A stretch of DNA of 64,000 nt from Atrina japonica. Lineage: Eukaryota; Mollusca; Bivalvia; Pterioida; Pinnidae. Below the pieces are notes generated by a model, which worked only from the letters and a program-made list of their open reading frames with translations, was not told the DNA's origin and ran no database searches. A program made the position numbers and the translations under genes. Below, one piece after another: positions 29,001 to 41,000 of this stretch (positions within the stretch are counted from its first letter, which is position 1; each line of letters begins with the position of its first letter). The stretch is taken from NCBI GenBank assembly GCA_030159075.1, contig BROG01000025.1, positions 2,269,501 through 2,333,500 on the forward strand, given 5' to 3'.

Positions 29001-32000
29001 TGTCATCAGCTAGTGGCATCAGTGTATATCTCCACAAGGTAATTATTTTGGGTACAGTGATACCTAAGTGTCATCAGCTAGTGGCATCAGGGTATATCTC
29101 CACAAGGTAATTATTTTGGGTACAGTGATACCTAAGTGTCATCAGCTAGTGGCATCAGTGTATATCTCCACAAGGTAATTATTTTGGGTACAGCGAGACC
29201 TAAGTATCATCAGCTAGTGGCATCAGGGTATATCTCCACAAGGTAATTATTTTGGGTACAGCGAGACCTAAGTATCATCAGCTAGTGGCATCAGGGTATT
29301 TCTCCACAAGGTAATTATTTGGGCACAGTGATACCTAAGTGTCATCAGATAGTGGCAACATATCTCCACAAGGTAATCATTTTGGGTACAGTGATACCTA
29401 AGTGTCATCAGCTAGTGGCATCAGTGTATATCTCCACAATGTAAGTATTTGGGTACATTGATACCTAAGTGTCATCAGCTAGTGGCATCAGTGTATATCT
29501 CCACAATGTAAGTATTTGGGTACATTGATACCTAAGTGTCATCAGCTAGTGGCATCAGTGAACAAAAACTTCAATCTCAGGGCTATAATTTTTGAAATGT
29601 AGTAAGTATACCATTTAGATATTTAACATGTGCAATCCTTGTGATTGGCCACTTCAAATGGTACCATGACCTTTGACCCTGTGATCTAGATAATGCCATT
29701 TAACCCACTTCTTAGTCAAAATTTAGAGTATCTGAAAAGCAGTGCTGCCATGTTATCTTCTGTCAATTCTTGTTTCTGCATGGTCATGGGTTCATGTAAT
29801 TGCAGTGTTATAGCTTTAATCCAGCTCTGAGCATCTCAAAAGATTCCAAAATAAATGTGATGTTGTTTCTAGATAACCTATATTTTATCTGAATTATGTT
29901 ATATTTCGTGAAAACTTAACCTTTATATATTGTTTGTTTTATCTATAATCTTCCAGGCTCTTAATACCAAGGGAGAGAACTCTAGCAGAATTGCCTGCCA
30001 TGCATCTGTTTTGCTGATGCGTTGTCTAGCAGATGAAAGTTTATCTCCTCTGGCTAAACTGTACCTGAAACAAATTGACAGAGATGCTACGGTACTGAAC
30101 AATCATTTCTGTGGATCAAATAAAGAAGGTTTGTTTTCATTACAAGTCTTCAAATATTTTCCTCAAAATATGCATGTAAGGAGGCTATAAATACATTGTA
30201 CAGTGCAACTTGTGAAAACCAATAATGTAATTACTAATAGATTGCAAGTGCATTCATCTCACACTGGATGGTGCTAGGTTTAATTCCCGGTTACGGGTCA
30301 TGCCGAAGGCTTGGGATTTGACTGTTCCTTTGGCAAGAGCTAAACATAAGAAGTGAAAGTCACAAGGGTTTTTTTATGAGACTTTAACTAATCAACCCCT
30401 ATGATCACATTAATAGACTCACCCAAATCAATTAACATGATTAATGATATGGTTGACTGTCATAATTCAAGGGGAAATATGTTGATATGGCACTTCAAAT
30501 TATAGTTAGGTGCATAGACCTAACTTATTTTTGTTTGTGTCTTAATTGGTCTTTGTAAATGTAGCAGGTAAAATACCTTTAATCTATCAAGATCTTATTT
30601 GAAAATATGCAAAGGCTTTCTTAAGACTTGAGTTAGGGGAGCATTTATAAAATAGTCTTAAATTTTGTCTTAAAATCAAATAATTTAAGACTTATGACTT
30701 AGAACATAAGATATTGATATTCTTCAGACCCCCTGAATACTGATCATGGACATTACCGTTCTTTGAAATGGTTGAGTCCAACTGTGGCTACAGGGGTCAA
30801 GAGTAAAGAAGTTTTCATGTCATGATAAGCATGGAACAGAAGAGAACATTTCTGGCATTGATATATGTCCATAGCACACGTCAAAATATTTGGCTATCCA
30901 CCTGTAGCTGTCACCCCTGAAGACACATATGGACTGGTCTAAGCCATTGGTTTACATAAGAGTCCATTGTTTTCCAGGGGTTGATAAATTAATTGACATC
31001 TTATACAAGTTCGGTGGTCTCTTCCCGGATACATTGTAACCAGGTTCTCTCCTCCACCATAAAAACTGGCCACCACCATATAACTGAAAAATCTATTACT
31101 GTGGCATAAAGCAATATTGAAAAAATTCTTCATATAGGTTGATATTTTTGGGGATGTAAAAAAAAATTTTAAAAATCATACCTTATGTTTTTTTGTATTT
31201 CAGCGTTTGAATTACATTTAATTAAAGCATGTTAGACAATGTACAGTTTTTTATTTTTGTCAGCATTTTTTTTTCAACAGATAAAGCAACTACACCATTG
31301 TTTTGCCATGCATGTGAAGGATCAAGATCTGAAGATTGTATCAAGAACGGAAAAGTTAATTTATGCTCTCGAATGACACAGGTATAACCATCTTGTTTGT
31401 TATCATAATTAAGTGTGTACAGTAAAACTCACTTATGAGGAATTTTAAGGAACCTCATTGTTCAGTTAAAAGGAGAGTTTTTTATATAGTTATAGAAAAC
31501 TGGTCTGAAGGGTTACAATGCAATTCGTGAAGAAACAATTTATTCTAAATTCGGGCTAAACGGAGATTTTCTGGGAAGTCAAAAGAAAACAATCATTTTT
31601 GTTACTTTTTATTTTCAAGTCCTTTTTAATCAGAGAGAGTAAGCCTACTTATGCCTGGTGAAAAATCAAGTATTGATTTTTGTTTAAATGATTTTAAATG
31701 ATATTGATCACTTTGTTATAATAGCATAAAAGATGTTTGTTGAGGGTCAAGGAACATAGAAATTGATTTGTTATAAGCAAAAATTTGTTAAATTATATAA
31801 AGTTCATTACAAAATTGTTTTTCAACAAAGAATATATAGAGATGCAGTCGTGAATATTAAATTGATTCTTTATGTGCATGAATTCGTAAAAACTGATTTG
31901 TTATATTCAAGTTTTACTGTACAAGAAAGTGTTGTCATGGATTTTAGCAAGAAAATCAAAAGTCGTTTTGTAATATTTCAAACACATGCAGTGGTCTAGT

Positions 32001-35000
32001 TTTAGAGTTTCTGACTCGCAAGCGTATCGTCTCGATTTCTATTCTCATTACCAACTCATACCTAAGACTACAAAAAAAAGGAAACGATAGTGACCGTTTC
32101 TTCACCAAGTGCTCAGCACAAGAATCGGCAGTCACAAGTCTCTGGGATGAGACTTAAAATTGAGTGTCACATGTCCAGCAGGTGTGACACATAAAATAAC
32201 CCTTACTGCATTGGCGTCAGTCCATAGCACAGGTAGAACATTTGTGGCACTTCACGTAAATATGGTGACATCTCTGTATAAATTAAAACTTTTGTTGGGA
32301 TATTAAACAACACTAAAACAAACAAATAAATAAAAATATTACCCAATGGTTAGGGATTCTTTAAGATACTATAAATCTAGAAAAATTTGAAGGACTTTAT
32401 TGTCACGATACACAAGTTCTAATTTTATTTGGGAGAGATATTTTCATGATTTCATGTGCCCATTTCATCATACTATTATCATACTTTACAATGTAATAAT
32501 TTTATTTTCTGAGCATAAAACCAGATTTACAGTTGGTCAGGGACTCCATTGTTGAGCCCTTTGGGGCCCCTTGTTTTCTAGAATTATTATTACCGTATTT
32601 TACGGCCTATAGGTCGATATTTTTTTTCTCCAAAGTTGTGACCTCGAACTATTCACCGCATTGACTTATCTTAGTGAAATATTTAACTCTTATCTGCAAT
32701 TCCTTATTTTAACATCGTAATTCAACATTTTTCACTTTATAATCTAGGGGCCTACTCCAAACACCCATTTGTATTTACACGTAATAGAACATTTAAATGT
32801 GACCTTGTGTGTGCGTAATGCACTGTGTTCATAATCAAGTGACAAAATAATGATCTTTCAAGTTACAATATCAATGGGATTCAAGACTGTGTCGAAAACT
32901 GTGTAAAAAAATACATCGTTTACATTATATTTATAACGTATAGTTTATACTTTTGAATGATTCCCTTATCTCGGCACCCCACTGTGAAGTTGAAGTCTTC
33001 ATTGAGACTTTCAGGACACTACAAACTGGAACGTGACCTTCAACGTGACCTTCAACTGATAAGGGGGGGCTGGGCAGTCTTTGAAGTTGGGAAAGTTTTG
33101 GAAAAAGTGTTACATAAAACTCAACCTTGAGTATTTAATTGTTCAACAATTGCAGCTACATAATAATTTAGGCCAATGTAAGGATAAGACAAGGATTGAG
33201 GTCACTTGTGTTAATGGCATACTGTAAAGAATTTAATGATGATTTGACAGGTAACATAATAGCGATGTATACATATACATAATCAGTACACACACATAAT
33301 ATAAGTGATGTTAAGTATGATAAAATGCAACAAGTAAGCTTTTTAATCACTCCTATTTAATAATGAACAGTAAAATAGGCCTATTACTCTGATTATTTTG
33401 GTTGGCTACCATCGTTTTAGCACCAGTTATGAAACGCAAACGATGTATTTTTGTATTCTCCCATTCATGTTTTCATCTCTGCCGACATCGATCTATATTC
33501 CACTTCCACGACCTAATTAATACTTAAACCTGGATTTTTACCAAAAATCGGCCATTCGACCTATCCTCCACATCGACCTATAGGACATAAAATATGGTAG
33601 TCAAAATTAGGTGCATCTGACCTTGATTAAAGTATAGTGTAGGATTCTTTAAATTTTAATGTTTTCAGGCCTGCATGTCAACAACAGTTGGAAACAATGG
33701 AACATATATTACACGCAAAGGTTGTGTCAGTCTCAATAAGTGTGACGATTCTTCATGTAATACCACAGATAACTGCTCTTACTGTTGTAAAGACAATCTG
33801 TGTAACAAAAAGGATGACATGGACACCACTGAAGATCCACCAGTAGAGCCGCCAGTACCAGAACAACCAGGTATGTGGTGTATGGTCATCATTTCTTTAA
33901 ATTCTTTAGCTTACCTGGGCCTGGCACAATAAAACTTGAGAATTACTTAATTCTAAAATTTTTACTCAACTTTGGCAAATCCTGGAATCTGATTGGCTGA
34001 GCAGGCCAAGTTGAGAATGTTCTCAGACTTGAGTAAATTCTCAAGTTTTATGGTGCCCGGCCCTGAACTACAAGATTTGTTCACATTTGTGTTAACCAGG
34101 CCCTCTTGCTCAATATTTTTAGTCAGAATTTTACTCAACTTCTGTTACCATATTTGACCCAATAAATGCCCATGGCCCTATAAGTGTCCCTCCCTTTTTT
34201 CACACAGGGTCAAGTATTTTTTTTTGCCAGTTGACAAGGAGTTGTGGAGCCAGCGCTGGCACAGTCTCTAGATCGTGAGGTCGTGAGTTCAAGTTCAAGT
34301 CCCGCCGGCAGCAGGTTGGTTTCCTGTCTTTCGGATGAGACAGTAAAATCTGGAGGTCCCGTGTCACAGTAGGTGTCGGCACGTTAAAGAACCTTCACTG
34401 CTTAATGGCCGTAAGTGCTGAGCATAGGCCAAAATTTGAAGCCCTTCACCGTCTCCATATGAGTGAAATATTCTCGAGTGGGACGTTAAACAAGAATAAA
34501 CAAACAAACAAAGACAAGGAGTTGGGAACCAGAAAAATATCAATAACAGTTTATCTTATCCTCCAGCAACACAAGAATGTTGATTTGTGTCCTTGGTATT
34601 AACTTAACCACAAATTAACTGTTTCATGTCAGTTTGACTATGAATTGGTTCCAATAAGTGCCATTTTTCCCAATTTTTAGTGCCCTGGGTGCTTATCAGG
34701 TCAAATATGGTAATCCTGAAATCTGATTGGCTGAGCAAGTCAATGTTAGAATATTCATAGACTTCAGCATATTCTCTCGTTTTAAGCAAATGGACCTTGT
34801 TTCCAGCAAGTGGACCTTGTTTCCAGAGTTTCCAGCAAGTGGACCTTGTTTCCAGAGTTTCCAGCAAGTGGACTTTGTTTCCAGCAAGTAGACCTTGTTT
34901 CTAAAGTTTTAAGCAAGTGGACAAATGTGAATCTTTAGGCTGTGTAGAGTAATATATTTAAACGTTGGTTTTCATTTGAAATGTCGTGTGTTTTAAAAAA

Positions 35001-38000
35001 TTGTCAGTATCTAAATATGCAACTGTGTTCTGTTTTAGCTTGTGGATATAGTGTAGCAGATGTAGCCATACTAATCGATGAGTCAAGCAGCATTGGAGCT
35101 GAAAATTTCAACCTGGTCAAAAACTTCACCAAAAACATTATATCGAAGATGAATGTAGGAAAAGAATCTGTTCATATTGGTTTATCAACATTCAGCTCGA
35201 CAGCTCATCCAGGCTTTGGTCTCACAGACTATTTCAACAAATCAGACATGATGGAATTCATAGATAACATGGCATACGGAAAAAGAGGCACAGACATCGC
35301 TAAAGGCTTGACGTATGTTCTGAATCATATCTTCGCACCTGGTAAAGGAAATAGACCTGGTGTACCAGACATACTTATCTTGGTGAGCTCTACATACATT
35401 GAGCACAGTAAACGTGCACTCTTAAGTTGTATTTAACCCATTCACCCCTAAAGACACATTTGGACTGGTCTGAGTCATTGATTTACAGAAGAGTCCATTG
35501 TTTTTCAGGGATTGATGAGTTATGTGGACTTTACATCTCTTCAAAGGTTTTTGTTTGTTCACATGGTAGTTTATGCTACATGACAATTTTCATTCAGTCA
35601 TATGATGGGGGCCAGTTTTTATTGGTGGAGGGGAATCCCTGAGTTACGATGTGCTTGGGGGGGGGAAACACTGGCTTATGGCTTGTAAACTGGCTACGTT
35701 TTTCACAAAATCAACTTGGGTTACAGTGGGACTCAAACCGATGTGTGTAGGTGAGAGACTTCATAATTTAAAGTGTGATGCTCTAACTACTCGGCTACAC
35801 GTACCAAAGTCATTTATATGTTGTTTCACAAATGTAAATAAGTCTCATTTTCCCCAGGATAGCATTGTTTCCCCAATTTTGCTTAAAATATAATATGTTC
35901 TAATGTATTGATTATTTCCCAGTTAATACAGGCAGGGGAATGTTTAATTGCAAGAAAAAACAGTGTTGTTAGTATGGTCCATATTTAATAAATGCATTTC
36001 CACAAACTATTGATGCACTTAAAACTTTAAGTACATGTACAGTAGAACCTCTATGAATCGAACTTCAATGAGTCGAATTTTTCGATGATTCGAACTATTC
36101 ACAAAGTCCCAAATAATTTCGTTATTTAACGCTACTTATCAACATGTTTTAATTTGATTTTATGAGTCAAATTTCTGGATGTTTCGAATAAATTTTTGGG
36201 CCCATGAAAAATCCTGTCCGAATAAGTCGATATGGGGGATAGGTCGAATTTTTTGGCAAAAATCCAGGCTTAAGTATTAGATAGGTCGAAACAGAGGATA
36301 GGTCGATGTCGGCAAAGATGGAAACATGAATGGGAGAACACAGAAATTGCATCGTTTATGTTTAATAACTGGTGCTAACACGATGGTAGCCTATTAAAAT
36401 AATCAGAGTGATCGGCCTATTTTACGGCACAGTATTAAATAGGAGTGATTAAAAAGCATATAAGTTGCATCTATATATTTTTAACATCACTTTTATTACT
36501 CGAAATTATGTATACAAGCATCGCCATTATGTTACCTGTCAAATCATCATTTTTCTTTATGCCCACAAGCGACCTCATCCTTTGTCTTAACCTTACATTG
36601 ACCTAAATTATTATGCTACTGCAATTGTCAAACAGGTTTAGTGTCAATTAATTTATTTAACATTTTCCAAAACTTTCCACTTCAAAGACTGCCGCGCGAT
36701 TTATCAGTTGAAGGTCACGTTCCATATGAACACAGCTCTGAATAAGACTTCACAGTGGGGTGCCGAGATAAGGGAATCATTCAAAAGTATAAACCCGGTA
36801 TATATAAATGAAAACAATGAATTTTTATCACTATTTCTGACACAGTCTTGAATCTCAATGATATTGTAACTTGAAAGATCATCACTTGATGAACACAGTG
36901 CATTAGCACCCGAGGTCACATTTAATAGTCCTTTTAAGTGTAAATACAAATGGGTGTTTGGAGTAGGCCCCTAGATTATCCCATGGAAAATTTTGAATTA
37001 CGATGTTAAAATGAGGAATTTACAAGTTAAATATTTCACTATTTTTTTTAAAGTATCGATTAGGTCGAGTCAAAAAAAAAAAAAATATCGTATAGGCCGT
37101 AAAATTTATTTATATTTGTCAAAGTTTGTAAATTTACACGTTTTTGAAATTGTCCCATGATAATTCTTTTCCCTCTCATGATCACTCTATATTTTAAGAT
37201 CAGAAAAATTAATTTAAATTTAGCACTAATTATTAATCAGAATGCCCAAATGTGTCTTAAATGGTTTCAAAGTAGTCATATATACCTTATAAAACCTGCT
37301 ATTAAAATTCTTGATTACCATCCATGAGTCGAAGTCCCGATGTTTCAAACTTTTCTAGGTGGTCCCTTGAACTTGGACTCATCAGAGTTTTACTGTATTT
37401 GTTTAGTATTTTAGTAAAAAAACTTTATATTTATTTATTTTTGTTTTTGTTTGTTTCTTTGCCTTTTGTATCACTAATTTAAGTTTTAAGAACTGAAAGT
37501 AAGATACTTCACTATAGAGCCAAAATAATAGATCAACAAACAACCAGTGAGTGGCAGAATCTTCCATGTTTAAAGCTGACAAACACTTGCTGTATGTCTG
37601 ATCGAGTCACTTACAGACTTGTGTTGGTCAATGACAGAATCTGACATGTTTAAAGCTGACAAACACTTGCTGTATATCTGAGTCACCATACAGACTTATG
37701 TTGGTCAATGACAGAACCAGACATATTTAAAGCTGACAAACACTTGCTGTATATCTGAGTCACCACACAGACTTGCTGTATATCTGACACGTCAAAGCTG
37801 ACAAACACTTGCTGTATATCTGAGTCACCATGACATGAATGACAGAACAGACATATTTAAAGCTGACAAACACTTGCTGTATATCTGTCACCATACAGAC
37901 TTATGTTGGTCAATGACAGAACAGACATATTTAAAGCTGACAAACACTATATCTGAACCATACAGACTGTGTTGGTCAATGACATTATTTAAAGCTGTAT

Positions 38001-41000
38001 TGCTGAGTCTCTGAGTCACCATACAGACTTATGTTGGTCAATGACAGAACCAGACATATTTAAAGCTGACAAACACTTGCTGTATATCTGAGTCACCACA
38101 CAGACTTGTGTTGGTCAATGACAGAACCAGACATATTTAAAGCTGACAAACACTTACTGTATATCTGAGTCACCTGCAGACTTATGTTGGTCAATGACAG
38201 AACCGACTATTTAAAGCTGTTGCTGTCTGAACCACACAGACTTGTGTTGGTCAATGACAGAACCAGACATATTTAAAGCAAACACTGTATATCTGAACCA
38301 TACACTTATGTTGGTCAATGACAGAACCAGACATATTTAAAGCTGAGTCACCTGAGTCACCATACAGACTTATGTTGGTCAATGACAGAACCAGACATGT
38401 TTAAAGCTGACAAACACTTCTTGTATATCTGAGTCACCATACAGACTGTTGGTCAATGACCACTGACAAACACTTGCTGTTGAGTCACCACACAGACTTG
38501 TGTTGGTCAATGACAGAACCAGACATATTTAAAGCTGACAAACACTTGCTGTACTGAGTCTACAGACTTATGTTGGTCATCTGACAGAACAGACATATTT
38601 AAAGCTGACAAACACTTGCTGTATATCTGAGTCACCACACAGACTTGTGTTGGTCAATGACAGAACCAGACATATTTAAAGCTGACAAACACTTACTGTA
38701 TATCTGAGTCACCATACAGACTTATGTTGGTCAATGACAGAACCAGACATATTTAAAGCTGACAAACACTTGCTGTATATCTGAGTCACCACACAGACTT
38801 GTGTTGGTCAATGACAGAATCTGACACGTTCAAAGCTGACAGACACTTGCTGTATGTCTTGAGTTAACATACAGACTTGTGTTGGTCAATGACAGAATCC
38901 TATATATATAAAGCTTGAGATAAACAGATACTTACGCTTTTCTAGTCCACATCTCCTCATCAACTGGCTAGAAAAGGTACTCGATCATGTGTAAAAATAA
39001 GTAAGAAATCTGAACTGTAGGGGGAGGGTTCTTATAAGGACATGGGCTCTTATTGGGTAGAATATGGTAATGGCAAATTTGTCATTTGCTGAATGTTTGA
39101 TGTGTTGGTGACTTCAACTCATTATTGGATACCAGTATTCATTTATTTGTTACAGATTACAGATGGAAGGTCCCCAGACACAACGACAGCTTCTGAAGCT
39201 TTGAAATCTGCCAACGTATCCATCCTTGTTGTTGGAGTGACGAACAGTGTTAATCTTGAACAACTTAACAGCATTGCCTCCATGCCGTCCTATGTATTCA
39301 AAGTTCAAACTTTCTCAGGTCTTTCTGATATTCTCGATAATGTTTTGAAGACCATTCCATGTCCTGAAGGTAAGATGTTGGATGTTTGTCAAAATTGCAC
39401 TTTAACAAACGTTAACCCTTTCACCCAGAGTGGTATGCTCTTTGCTGTTGTTTAAGACCATTCTATTATGGTCTGTAGGGTTTAAGGGGTTATCTTTACA
39501 TTCTTGTCTTACTGATACTAAAGTCTGGGAATTATAGTTTTATAGGTAGCATTTGGCATGTCCATCAGTTTTGCATGTTACAGTCATAGGTATACTAACA
39601 TAAAGTGACACATCATAGATCTGTCAAAAAGCAAACAATTCCGTCTGTTTTCCAAAAATAAGGTGAACAGATAAAACATATTGCCTTTCATGGATTACAT
39701 GCATCATTTTAGCTGTAACAGGGTTCGCACAGACTATGAAAAGTGCTTGAATTTTCACATAGTCCTTGAAAAGTGCTTGAATTTACAAAAAATCAAAAAA
39801 GTCCTTGAAAAGTGCTTGATTTTTTTAACAGTGCTTGAATTCATTTAAAACATTGAACCTTGTTAGTACAATGTGATGTTACATTATCACTTATGCATAA
39901 ATGTCATGATTTAGAGAAGCTTTGTTTATATCCCGTGTTAGTACTATCAATCAAGCGTCACGCTGACTCTGCGTTGGCGCAATGCGCATGTTTCCAGTGA
40001 CTGTGTTCAAGGTCATCTCATTAGAAAATTACCGGTGCATGGTCACCTTTTTCGTGTACAACAAGTGTTGGGATTGTCTAGTGTTCTTTGAGTGTTACAC
40101 AGTGTAATGTAACACTGCACTCTAGTGGAAAATAGAATCTATACAATGTCTATACTGTACATTATTGACCGTATTCCACTGATTAATGTGCAAAAATGCT
40201 TGTTATTGCTAGAAAAGTGCTTGAAAAGTGCTTGAATTTCATTTCTTACAAGCTGTATGAACCCTGTGTAATATTTTTTGTCTTGATAGATAGGTTGTCA
40301 CCCCTGTTATGACTTAATTTTGACTCTTTGTATTTGTAAACATGTGTCAATCTACCTTAGTAGACCTGTATGTTATTTGTGATTTTAATATGAGAATTCA
40401 TGTAGGTAACAGCCAAGATAAGCTAATGGTATGAATATTCTAACTTCAGGGGCCCGTTTTATGTTAGGTCGTAAGTCCTAAATCCTAACTTTTAGTCCTA
40501 TCTACCATGGCATTGCATCGCTAATTGGGCAGTCCCATGACAATTAGGACTAAGAATTAGGATTTAAGACTTACGACCTTTCGTAAAATGGACCCCTGGT
40601 CAGCACATGTTCCCAACCTATTACCCTGATATTGTTAGAAAGTTTGCTAGTCTAGTTGCTAAGTTTTTCAGGGTACTTTGTAACCAGGGTAATTTCTCAG
40701 TTTGCCTTAAAACATCGTGATGATCCAGCATAATTTTACGACCTTTCGTAAAATGGGCCCCATTAACCATTGGCACATCTTATCACAAAGTTGTGAGTTC
40801 TAAGTCAGGAGTCTTTATGTTAGTTGACCCTAAAGGCAAACAAGCTGTCAAAATGGATTTCTTGTTTTTATTTTAAGTTTCAAATATTAGATGTTTTATA
40901 CAAATAGAATGTATATAAAAAATTGGGGTGGCAAAAAAAAAAAAAATTGTTATAATGTCGTGTTTGTGAAAAGAAATCGAATGTAGATAAAGAGCGAGTT

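Noticed and set aside
28486..29561. CRISPR array
   Set aside because: Contiguous tandem units with no unique spacers, in a eukaryotic intron.
11122..37397. Autonomous DNA transposons
   Set aside because: No transposase-like frame of useful length or DDE/DDD motif was found inside any inverted-repeat element.
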